Assembly: GCA_003223025.1 (NCBI GenBank)
Contig: QHXR01000013.1
Location: forward strand, 119,628-182,127
Direction of reading: 5' to 3'
DNA: 62,500 bases
Origin: Acidobacteriota bacterium
GTDB taxonomy: Bacteria; Acidobacteriota; Blastocatellia; Pyrinomonadales; Pyrinomonadaceae
Shown piece after piece: positions 1 to 7,662 of the stretch. How positions within the stretch are numbered: the stretch's first letter is position 1; every line of letters starts with the position of its first letter. Position numbers and translations under genes: made by a program. Under the pieces are notes generated by a model. It was not told where the DNA came from. It did no database searches and worked only from the letters and a program-made list of their open reading frames with translations.

Positions 1-2
1 AG

Positions 3-971
3 ATTCAAATTACCAACGGCGTTCCTCGCACACGACTCGAAGATTACCTCTTTGGACAGTTCCCAGGGCTTAGTCGGATGTATCTCCGCCGGGTCATTAA
101 GGAAGAACGATGCGAAGTTAACGGACGGCTCGAGAACGTCGGATTTCGGGTCAGAGGCGGAGATTTCGTTGAGATCGAGCTCGACCCGACAATGGCGAAC
201 TCGATGCGGCCGGAGAATGTTCCGCTCGACATCGTTTTTGAGGACGCCCATCTCGTAGTCGTGAACAAACCGGCCGGAATGTTGGTGCATCCGACGAATC
301 GCGATAAGAACGGAACACTTCTTAACGCCCTCGTCTTTCACTTAAATGCCGCGATTTGGGATTTGGGATCTGGGATTTGGGATTTCGACTCAGGACATAT
401 CGAAACATCTGATCCAGCTTCAGAAGATAAGCACATAAATTCCCAAATCCCAGATCCCAATTCCCAAATCATCAGGCCTGGTCTCGTCCATCGTCTCGAC
501 AAACAAACATCCGGCCTGATCGTGATCGCAAAATCGATTCGAGCTCATCGATCTCTGTCGCGCCAGTTCCAGAAGAAATACGTGGAGAAAAAATATCTCG
601 CTCTCGTCGATGGTTTAGTCAAGAAGAATGAAGGAACGATCGATGCAGCGATCGGAAGATTCGCCGATGAAAAGCGCTGGGATGTGAAGGAAGGCGGCAA
701 ACACGCCGAGACGCTTTTCCGTGTCTTGGAAAGAAACGAACGAACGACGCTGCTAGAACTTGAACCCGTCACCGGCCGCACGAATCAGTTGCGTATCCAC
801 TGCGCATCGATCGGCCATCCGATCGTCGGCGACGTATCACGAGGCGGAAGCGAATTCGGGCGATTGTGTTTGCATGCGTGGAAGTTGAGTTTGAGACATC
901 CTGTGACGCGAGAAGATCTAATGTTCGAAGCACCTCTTGGAAACGTTTTCGCAACAGTCAATAGAAGTTAA
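3..971 (+). CDS. RluA-family RNA pseudouridine synthase (5' end outside window)
   Basis: This enzyme should isomerise a uridine in rRNA or tRNA to pseudouridine. The frame is open from the first bases, and about 25 residues upstream of the first ATG (position 78) still read as the start of an S4 RNA-binding domain, so the true start lies outside the window. The S4 part continues through 'LRRVIKEERCEVNG'. The catalytic motif HRLDKQTSGL with its aspartate, and the later TGRTNQLRIH motif, identify the family. Between the strand ending in 'LLNALVFHL' and the HRLD motif lies an extra segment of about 40 residues rich in IWD, NSQI and PDPN. It is encoded by an in-frame inverted repeat (353-470) and is not expected in the family. 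I cannot assign it to RluA, RluC or RluD. Family call certain; target unknown. Confidence 0.93.
   Translation: MQITNGVPRTRLEDYLFGQFPGLSRMYLRRVIKEERCEVNGRLENVGFRVRGGDFVEIELDPTMANSMRPENVPLDIVFEDAHLVVVNKPAGMLVHPTNRDKNGTLLNALVFHLNAAIWDLGSGIWDFDSGHIETSDPASEDKHINSQIPDPNSQIIRPGLVHRLDKQTSGLIVIAKSIRAHRSLSRQFQKKYVEKKYLALVDGLVKKNEGTIDAAIGRFADEKRWDVKEGGKHAETLFRVLERNERTTLLELEPVTGRTNQLRIHCASIGHPIVGDVSRGGSEFGRLCLHAWKLSLRHPVTREDLMFEAPLGNVFATVNRS
353..470. repeat. In-frame inverted repeat inside the pseudouridine synthase gene (word GATTTGGGAT)
   Basis: Left arm 353-386 consists of repeated GATTTGGGAT / GATCTGGGAT words. Right arm 438-470 is nearly its reverse complement, with a few mismatches over about 33 bp and a spacer of about 51 bp. 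The element lies wholly in the coding frame without a stop and is translated. Closely related words recur at 47.7-47.9 kb and 51.4 kb. Confidence 0.9.
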
Positions 972-980
972 TAAGAAAAA

Positions 981-1228
981 AACTCCCTTCCTTCCGAAGG
1001 AGCGGTGGCAGCCGCTTCGGCTGACGGGGTGGTTCAAGCTACACACTCACGTTGGACCGTAGTTGCCGAATGCGAGGCGCGAGAGAACCACCCCGCCTCG
1101 CAAAGCCTCGGCACCCCTCCTTCGGAAGGAGGAGAGTCTTTATTTTTCTGATTTAGTCGACGTGATTAAGAGAACAACCCCGCTTCGCAAAGCTCGGCAC
1201 TCTCCTTCAGAAGGAGTGGAGCTTTTTG
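981..1228. repeat. GC-rich palindromic repeat cluster with terminator-like hairpins
   Basis: This 277-bp gene-free stretch holds three related blocks. Block 1 (981-1034) has CTTCCTTCCGAAGGAG, GCCGCTTCGGC and GGGGTGGTT. Block 2 (1085-1145) begins AACCACCCCG and ends in CTCCTTCGGAAGGAGG followed by a T-rich run; it pairs with block 1 as one large hairpin. Block 3 (1171-1228) is a diverged direct copy of block 2 and also ends in a hairpin followed by GCTTTTTG. On the plus strand these can serve as terminators for the pseudouridine synthase gene. Confidence 0.8.
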
Positions 1229-1248
1229 TCTCGAACCGACAGCCAAAT

Positions 1249-2829
1249 TTAGTCAGCCATTCGCCTCAACGGCACTCCCGACATCACACCCGTCATTTTC
1301 GTCCCATCAAACACGATCTTCCCATTAACGATCACCGACGAAAATCCTACGGCGTATTGATGCGGTTGCTCGAATGTAGCCTTGTCACCGACTTTTGTTT
1401 CATCAAAGATCACGATGTCGGCTGCGAAGCCTTCGCGGATCTGGCCTCGATCGCGAAGGTTGAAGGTTTGCGCCGGTAGGGAAGTCATCTTTCGGATCGC
1501 GTCTTCTAACGTCACAACTTTCAGCTCACGGACATAATGTCCGAGCACCCGAGCATTGTTTCCGTACCCGCGCGGATGCGGCACACCAGCGCCGAATTCT
1601 CGAACTCCGCTGTCCGAAGCGATCATCGTGAACGGCTGGCGCATGATGTTCTGGACGTCCTCTTCGTTCATCGATCGGTAGACCATCGACGCTCCGCCCT
1701 TGTCGTACATCTCAAGAATCTGCTCGATCTGATCATCGACTTTCTTCTTTCCGCGAACCTGCTGTGTGATCTCGGCGATGTTCTTCCCGTTAAACTCTGC
1801 ATTCGCGCGATAGCTCGCGACGTACGCATAGCTGTAATCTTTGAAACCTCGCTCCTTGAGCTCCTGCTTCATTTCATCAAAAACCTTTGTACGAGTTGCC
1901 GCGTCGGCTAATCGTTTTCTTCCTTCGGCTCGACCGCCGGCGAGCACCCAGCTCGGCATACGCGAATCGAGTGATGTCGACGACGCAGCGTAGGCGTATT
2001 CGTCGACCGTTACTGTCAGACCTCGATCCCGCGCCGCTTTGACAAGACCGATCGTCATCGGCGACTTTCCCCACAGCGATTTCGCGGAGATCTTGAAGTG
2101 CGAGATCTCGACCGGCATTCTTGCTTGCTCACCGATATTGATCGCTTCGTTTATCGCATCGACCACGCGAGCCTCTTCATTTCGGATGTGACTGGCGTAT
2201 GTCCCGCCGTATTTCGACGCGACCTTCGCGAGTTCAACAACCTCTTCCGTCTTCGCGAACGTCCCGGGAAGATAGATCAGCCCCGTCGAAAGTCCGACCG
2301 CACCGTCTTTCATCGCCTGCTCGACGACTGCATTCATCTTCTGCTGCTCTTCGGGAGTCGGTGCGCGATTGTCGAGTCCCATCACCTTCGCACGAACCGA
2401 TCCGTGTGCGATCAGTGTTGCGAGATTTACGGCGAGCGGTTTGTCCTTGAAGCGTCCGAGAAATTCGCCGACGTCGGTTTCCGATCCGCCGCAGTTTCCG
2501 GTGATGAGGGAAGTCACGCCCATGCGAACAAAATTCTCCGCATTCGGATTTCCGAAAATGTCTTCGACGTGCGTGTGAACATCGATGAATCCCGGTGCGA
2601 CGATCTGATTCTGTGCATCGATAACCTGCGTCGCTTTGCTAACGTCGACGCGTCCGACTTTGACGATCTTTCCATCTCTGATCCCGATCGATCCCCGAAA
2701 CCACGGATTACCTGTGCCGTCGATGATGCGACCGTTTGTTATGACGAGATCGTATTCAGCGGATGTATGGGGCAGAATCACAAGCGGTGTGCTAAGAACC
2801 ATTGCAAGCAGAAGTGAAATAATTTTCAT
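1249..2829 (-). CDS. N-acyl-D-amino-acid deacylase (D-aminoacylase-type amidohydrolase), secreted
   Basis: The product (526 aa) is a metal-dependent amidohydrolase, most like D-aminoacylases, which release D-amino acids from N-acyl-D-amino acids. A hydrophobic signal peptide (MKIISLLLAMVLSTPLVI) suggests export. The mature part opens with 'YDLVITNGRIIDGTGNPW', followed by the metal motif HTHVED, the cysteine motif TGNCGGS, then YASHIRNE, EISHFK and ASDSG, in the order expected for the family. I placed the start at 2829. An upstream in-frame start near 2934 would translate one arm of a perfect inverted repeat and hide the signal peptide. It stands alone, with repeats on both sides. The exact substrate is not fixed by sequence; dihydropyrimidinase-like or dipeptidase-like activity is less likely. 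Confidence 0.88.
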   Translation of the reverse strand: MKIISLLLAMVLSTPLVILPHTSAEYDLVITNGRIIDGTGNPWFRGSIGIRDGKIVKVGRVDVSKATQVIDAQNQIVAPGFIDVHTHVEDIFGNPNAENFVRMGVTSLITGNCGGSETDVGEFLGRFKDKPLAVNLATLIAHGSVRAKVMGLDNRAPTPEEQQKMNAVVEQAMKDGAVGLSTGLIYLPGTFAKTEEVVELAKVASKYGGTYASHIRNEEARVVDAINEAINIGEQARMPVEISHFKISAKSLWGKSPMTIGLVKAARDRGLTVTVDEYAYAASSTSLDSRMPSWVLAGGRAEGRKRLADAATRTKVFDEMKQELKERGFKDYSYAYVASYRANAEFNGKNIAEITQQVRGKKKVDDQIEQILEMYDKGGASMVYRSMNEEDVQNIMRQPFTMIASDSGVREFGAGVPHPRGYGNNARVLGHYVRELKVVTLEDAIRKMTSLPAQTFNLRDRGQIREGFAADIVIFDETKVGDKATFEQPHQYAVGFSSVIVNGKIVFDGTKMTGVMSGVPLRRMAD

Positions 2830-2857
2830 AAACGTTAAGCCGCGGCGATCGCCAACG

Positions 2858-2989
2858 GACTGGACCGCAGGCATCCCTGCCTGCCCGACATCGCCGCTTC
2901 GGCCGATGTCAGTCTCTGTCTTGTCGAACCACAAACGTTCACGCCCTCGGAAGCCTCGGCGGGCAGGCAGGGATGCCTGCGGTCCAGTC
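2858..2989. repeat. Perfect 29-bp inverted repeat upstream of the amidohydrolase
   Basis: Arms 2858-2886 and 2961-2989 are exact reverse complements (core GGACCGCAGGCATCCCTGCC) around a 74-bp centre that contains a smaller GACATCG...CGATGTC hairpin. The nearer arm lies about 28 bp upstream of the amidohydrolase start. The other lies about 15 bp past the stop of the next gene on the same strand, so the hairpin fills the space between them. No direct repeats flank it and no coding capacity is visible. Confidence 0.9.
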
Positions 2990-3003
2990 GCATCTGCCGT
3001 GCG

Positions 3004-3834
3004 TTACTGGATCTTTACTGTGATCGTGATCTCGTCTTCCGTCGCCGATTCGTTGCTTACTTCAAAGATATAATCACCGCTCTTCGGCAAGACCGCGCTG
3101 AATTTGTGCTCGCCTTCGGTCACGCGTGCGGCGGTGATCAGTCGGACCGCCGAACGTTCGCTGCCGACCGATACCATGAGGGTCTGCCCGGCTCGAGCAC
3201 CAACGACGAACTTCTTCGAATCGCTGCCACCAACATTCGCCGTGAAAGTCGCTCCGGATTTTCCTTTCTCAAAAGTTATTCGCTCCGCTCGATCGATCGG
3301 TTCCTTCGTCCGGCCCAATTGCGAAAGTTTTCCTGCCGCGACTTTGTAACGAGTCGTGATGATGAACTCCGGACAGCAAAGACCGCCTTGCTCGCCTTCT
3401 TCGTTGCTCTCGACGACAAGAACTCCTTTTTCCGCACGAGCCGTTCGCAATCCGCCGTCCGCACGATCTCCGCCGGGAATGCGTGCGATGAGCGAAGGCT
3501 TGCCGGATTTCATCGAATAGATCACTCCCTCGGAAAAGTTTCCGGTGCCGCCTGTGTTGCAGACGGTGAGAACGATCGCGTCGTCCTTGCCATCGCCGGT
3601 CACGTCGCCGTACGCGATCTCGAAAACCTTCACGTAGAAACGATCTACATAACCGTCTTCCTGCGTCTCCTTAGAATACTCGCCGTTTATGACCGTGATC
3701 TTGTCGGCTGTGTCTCCGAGGCATTTAAGTGAAAATGTGAAGTTCTTAAAGTCGATCGCGTGAATGTCATTTTGCGCAACGGCCGACGCGGCGAACATCA
3801 AGAGCATGAAGATGGTGATCAAAAATCTTTTCAT
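3004..3834 (-). CDS. Secreted protein with a single calcium-type loop and PPC-like C-terminus; function unknown
   Basis: I do not recognise a characterised family. The protein (276 aa) begins with a clear signal peptide (MKRFLITIFMLLMFAASAVA, then QND). Around residues 75-88 the segment YGDVTGDGKDDAIVLTV resembles the calcium loop of FG-GAP or dockerin-type repeats, but occurs only once. The last roughly 90 residues (ATFTANVG... to YIFEVSNESATEDEITITV) look like a bacterial pre-peptidase C-terminal (PPC) beta-sandwich. A pair of cysteines (GLCCPEF) sits mid-protein. The start at 3834 is only 14 bp after the TerC stop, so the two are probably cotranscribed. Upstream in-frame starts would overlap TerC and were rejected. 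Confidence 0.75.
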   Translation of the reverse strand: MKRFLITIFMLLMFAASAVAQNDIHAIDFKNFTFSLKCLGDTADKITVINGEYSKETQEDGYVDRFYVKVFEIAYGDVTGDGKDDAIVLTVCNTGGTGNFSEGVIYSMKSGKPSLIARIPGGDRADGGLRTARAEKGVLVVESNEEGEQGGLCCPEFIITTRYKVAAGKLSQLGRTKEPIDRAERITFEKGKSGATFTANVGGSDSKKFVVGARAGQTLMVSVGSERSAVRLITAARVTEGEHKFSAVLPKSGDYIFEVSNESATEDEITITVKIQ

Positions 3835-3848
3835 TTGGTTTTTTCGAT

Positions 3849-4610
3849 TTACTTTATCGCCGCCTTCTCGTCTTCGTCCGAAAACGCGTTGTGCAACTGT
3901 ACCGGATCTGTCTTCTTTCGAAGTCTCATGTTCAAGATCTCGACAAGTACCGAGAACGCCATCGCGAAATAAATATAGCCCTTTGGAATATGCTGGCCCA
4001 TACCTTCGCCGACGAGCGTCACACCGATCAAAAGCAGAAATGAAAGCGCCAGCATTTTGATCGTCGGATGTCGTTGGACGAAAGCTCCGATCGGACCCGC
4101 GAAAAGCATCATCGCGACGATAGAGACGATGACGGCCGAGATCATGATCCAAAGATTGTTGACCATGCCGACGGCGGTGATCACGGAGTCGAGCGAGAAT
4201 ACGATGTCGAGCAAAGTGATCTGGATGATCACGCTCGTGAACGAAGAATAAACCCTTTTCGATCCCTGGCCCTCCTCGCCTTCGAGCGAGCCATGGATCT
4301 CGTGTGTACTTTTTCCGATAAGGAAAAGTCCGCCGATGAGCAGTACAAGATCTCGACCCGAGATGTTTTTCCCAAAGACATTGAAGAGAGGTTCAGTGAG
4401 CCCGATGATCCACGACAACGAAAGCAGAAGCAGCACCCGCATCCCGAGTGCGAGAGTCAATCCGATGAATCGCCCGCGCGCCTGCTGTTCGGCTGGCAGT
4501 TTGCCGGACAGGATCGAGATAAAAATTACGTTATCGATGCCGAGCACGAGCTCGAGCACGGTGAGTGTCAAAAATGCGATCCAGATCTGCGGATCAGAAA
4601 TCCATTCCAT
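3849..4610 (-). CDS. TerC family integral membrane protein
   Basis: A 253-aa polytopic inner-membrane protein of the TerC/YgdQ/YoaE group, members of which export manganese or are linked to tellurite resistance. The N-terminal helix carries the family signature 'VLELVLGIDNVIFISIL' with the conserved acidic residues in the membrane, and a second half contains 'LLDIVFSLDSVITAVGMV', the internal repeat of that motif. I count about seven hydrophobic helices. The C-terminus is short and charged, without CBS or CorC domains, so this is the minimal form. It is followed at 14 bp by a secreted protein on the same strand. Substrate is unproven; manganese is a reasonable guess from better-studied relatives. 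Confidence 0.92.
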   Translation of the reverse strand: MEWISDPQIWIAFLTLTVLELVLGIDNVIFISILSGKLPAEQQARGRFIGLTLALGMRVLLLLSLSWIIGLTEPLFNVFGKNISGRDLVLLIGGLFLIGKSTHEIHGSLEGEEGQGSKRVYSSFTSVIIQITLLDIVFSLDSVITAVGMVNNLWIMISAVIVSIVAMMLFAGPIGAFVQRHPTIKMLALSFLLLIGVTLVGEGMGQHIPKGYIYFAMAFSVLVEILNMRLRKKTDPVQLHNAFSDEDEKAAIK

Positions 4611-4693
4611 GTAAAGTTCAGCACCTCTTGAAGTTAGACCTTAAAGAGGGAAATTATAGCATGCCGATCGTTTGCTCGATTTTGGCGATGAGC

Positions 4694-7645
4694 CTAGAAG
4701 TAGAATTTGAGTCCGGCCTGAAACTGCCTGCTTTCCTGCGCGGTCGATTGATTCCGGGCCGCGAAATCCGGAAGCGGTCCGATCATCTCTCCCGTCACCG
4801 GATCCGTGATCACCGAAACGTTGTTGTACTGGACGATGCTTTTGATGTTGAAGACATTCTGAAATTCGCCGTAGACCTCGAGCCTGTAGCGCTCCGTAAA
4901 GACAAAGAAACGCGAGTACCGCAGATCGACGTTGTATTGCGGCGGAGTTTTTCCCGAATTACGAGTGATGCCGACCGGCCGGTCCGCGTTCGTGATACCG
5001 GTTCCGAAAACTCCGTCGTTGTTCACATCGGTGGTCGAGACGATATTGAAACGCTCGCCGCTGTTCGCGGTTGCGATCAAACCGATTTGATTGTGATTCA
5101 AGAGGTAGTTTAGCGACGGGTTCGACGCATGAAAACTTGGATGGGCGACGGCGCTCATGAAGAACGTGTGACGCTGGTCCGCGAACGAGTTTCCTTGATC
5201 AAGCCGACGATTATTCGGATCCGAAAGTACGAGGCCCTGAATGGTCTGAGTGATCGCGTTCTGTTCAGGCGCGTTGTCGGTCGCTTTCGCAAGTGTATAA
5301 CCAACGGCGAATTGGATCCCGTGCGAGAGTCGCTGAGTCAGTTGTAAATTCAGCGCATCGTACCTCGACGTACCGCTCGAATCGGGCATCAGGATAACGT
5401 TGAATCGCGGATCACGCCGCGTCGCCGCCGACACGATGGAGCTAAAAACACCGCGGCCGTCCGACAGAAAACGATCGGGATTTATCGGATTGATGTTGCT
5501 GTAAACCGAGAGATGCCGACCTGACGAATGCACGAAACCAACGGCGACGGAAAGATCGCTCGTCAGGGCCTGTTCGAGTTGAACGTTGGCGTGGATCGCG
5601 TACATATTCACGAAGTCGGGTGAGACGGTATCGATATCCTGAGCGGGCAATCCCGCGCTCGGTTGCAGCGTAGAAGAAAAAGAATTCGGGAAAGCCGGAG
5701 CCCGCGGATCGTCCCGCTGAAAGCCGACGCGAACGATCCGAAGGTCGCCATTATTCTGTAACGCGCGCGAATACATTTTTAACGCCGGCTGATCGAAATA
5801 GATCCCGGCGCCGAATCGTAGCACCGTCGGCAGCCTGCCGTTCCGTAATGCGTACACGACTCCGATCCGAGGAGCAAAGTTGTTAGTGTCACGATTGAAT
5901 CTCTGGGAATAGGGAAACGGTGAATTGGGATTCGCGGCAGGCGGCGTGTAAAGGTCGTACCGCATACCGTAATTTATCTTGAGCCGGCGCGTCAGCTTCC
6001 AATCGTCCTGAACGAAAAAATTCCAGTACGCTGTTTTGTAAGTTATTTGTGGATCTCCAAAAACCTCGTCGTAATGCGAATAGTTGCCTTGCCGTAGAAT
6101 CGTTCCCGCTCGGGTGTTCAAGTAATCGTCGATCGTCGCAAAAGTGTAACTTGAATACAGCGATATACGGTCTGTGCAATCATAAAAATTCAGACCGCCT
6201 CCGACCTTGAAAGCATGAGTTCCCCGAATATAGGTCAGGTTGTCCTGAAACTGCGTGATCCGTAGCGGTGGAGATACGCCCGGGGGACAGATCGGCGATC
6301 CGAAGTTTGCTACTCCCGTGATCGTTATTGTCGGACCCGTTCCGGAAAATTCGCTGAGACATGGGCGGCTCTCGCCACGTTGGCCGTACTGGAATCGAAA
6401 CTCGTTCAATATTTGCGGCGTGAAGAAAGCCAACTGGGCCGCTATCGAATAGTCAGTACTCGAGGCATTGGAGGTCCGCTCCAGTGTGTTCAAACCGCCA
6501 AGAGTGAAATTGTCGGATTCGGAGTCCGAGTGATTGAAGCGGATCGCGAGGTGAGTCGACTCACTAAGTTGTGCGTCGGTTCTAGCGATAAAAAATTTGC
6601 CGCGGGCCACGCTCGGGATCGCAGCGGGGAATATGCTTGCGGGAAGTCCGGCAGCGATCAGTCGCGCCTTATCGCTTTCGCGGATCGTGATGAGCCGCTG
6701 CGAGGTCGCTTTGTCGTCCTTATTTTGTATATCTACGCCGAAGTAATAATGCCAGCGGTCGCGGAGGATCGGACCGCCGATCGTTGCCGTAAGAATGTTG
6801 GAGCGGTTATCGGGCAACTCCGAGCCGCGGTAAAAGAAAGGTCGCGTGTAAAAGGATGGAAGTCGAAAGGCATACGCGGCGGTTCCGTGAAGATCGTTAG
6901 TGCCGTTGGCCGTGACGACATTCATGATCAGACCGGGAGTATTCCCGAACTCAGGAGCAAAACCGTTCGTCACGAGTTGGATCTCACTGACGTAAGTTTC
7001 AGAAATGAACATGAACCGGATCGAGGGCTGATCACCCTGGGTGTTGGTATTGCCATCAAGCAAATAATTTATCCGGCGCAGATAGCCGTTCACATTGTAA
7101 TTCGCAAATGCGCCCAATCGTCCGGGGCGTCCATTGACATTCACATGCAACTGTCCGAATGAGTACGGATTTCGCTGTAGGGAAGGAAGGTTCTGGACCT
7201 CGCGCGTGTTCATCACACGACCGAGGTCGGTCTTGCCCGCGTCTGCGATGGAGCTATCGCCGGAAACCGTGACCACCTCGTGGAGACTTCCGCGCGGCAA
7301 AATAAAATCGACGGTGAGACTCTGACCCGTCGTAAGGGTGAGACCGTCACGAAAGACCTTTTTGAAATTCGGTGCTTCCGCCGTGACCGTGTACGAGCCG
7401 AGGGTGAGGATGGAAAAACGGTAAAGGCCCGACTCATCGGTAGTGACGATTCGGGTTACGCCGTTATCTTTATTCGTAGCCGTGATAATTGCGCTCGGGA
7501 CACCGGCCGAATTTTCATCGGTAACCGTGCCTTCGATCTGTCCGTCAGAAGCCTGTGATTGAGATACTGCGGGCGTCGCGCAAAAAGCCAGCAAGATGGA
7601 TCCAAGGAGAGCGAGAACTGCCTTTCGGAGATCTTCACGTTTCAT
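4694..7645 (-). CDS. Oar-like TonB-dependent outer-membrane protein with N-terminal carboxypeptidase-regulatory domain
   Basis: A 983-aa outer-membrane beta-barrel of the type abundant in Acidobacteriota. After a signal peptide (to about residue 30) comes a carboxypeptidase regulatory-like Ig fold (IEGTVTDENSAGVPSAIITA ... SGLYRFSILTLGSYTVTAEA). A plug-like region with 'RNPYSFGQL' and 'NVNGYLRRINYLLDG' follows, then a long barrel ending in the aromatic C-terminus FQAGLKFYF that fits BAM recognition. No typical TonB box is obvious. It starts 17 bp after the stop of the CadC-like regulator gene, so the two form an operon. Proteins of this kind are inferred to import or bind oligomers such as sugars or peptides; the ligand cannot be read from the sequence. 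Confidence 0.9.
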   Translation of the reverse strand: MKREDLRKAVLALLGSILLAFCATPAVSQSQASDGQIEGTVTDENSAGVPSAIITATNKDNGVTRIVTTDESGLYRFSILTLGSYTVTAEAPNFKKVFRDGLTLTTGQSLTVDFILPRGSLHEVVTVSGDSSIADAGKTDLGRVMNTREVQNLPSLQRNPYSFGQLHVNVNGRPGRLGAFANYNVNGYLRRINYLLDGNTNTQGDQPSIRFMFISETYVSEIQLVTNGFAPEFGNTPGLIMNVVTANGTNDLHGTAAYAFRLPSFYTRPFFYRGSELPDNRSNILTATIGGPILRDRWHYYFGVDIQNKDDKATSQRLITIRESDKARLIAAGLPASIFPAAIPSVARGKFFIARTDAQLSESTHLAIRFNHSDSESDNFTLGGLNTLERTSNASSTDYSIAAQLAFFTPQILNEFRFQYGQRGESRPCLSEFSGTGPTITITGVANFGSPICPPGVSPPLRITQFQDNLTYIRGTHAFKVGGGLNFYDCTDRISLYSSYTFATIDDYLNTRAGTILRQGNYSHYDEVFGDPQITYKTAYWNFFVQDDWKLTRRLKINYGMRYDLYTPPAANPNSPFPYSQRFNRDTNNFAPRIGVVYALRNGRLPTVLRFGAGIYFDQPALKMYSRALQNNGDLRIVRVGFQRDDPRAPAFPNSFSSTLQPSAGLPAQDIDTVSPDFVNMYAIHANVQLEQALTSDLSVAVGFVHSSGRHLSVYSNINPINPDRFLSDGRGVFSSIVSAATRRDPRFNVILMPDSSGTSRYDALNLQLTQRLSHGIQFAVGYTLAKATDNAPEQNAITQTIQGLVLSDPNNRRLDQGNSFADQRHTFFMSAVAHPSFHASNPSLNYLLNHNQIGLIATANSGERFNIVSTTDVNNDGVFGTGITNADRPVGITRNSGKTPPQYNVDLRYSRFFVFTERYRLEVYGEFQNVFNIKSIVQYNNVSVITDPVTGEMIGPLPDFAARNQSTAQESRQFQAGLKFYF

Positions 7646-7662
7646 TGAACTGACGATATTTC

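Noticed and set aside
1063-1479. Plus-strand 138-codon frame over the repeat region and amidohydrolase end
   Set aside because: It is made of palindromic repeats and antisense to a clear enzyme gene.
2830-2934. N-terminal extension of the amidohydrolase
   Set aside because: It would translate a perfect inverted-repeat arm and place the signal peptide internally.
3835-4152. N-terminal extension of the secreted protein at 3004-3834
   Set aside because: It overlaps the TerC gene in another frame and would bury the signal peptide.
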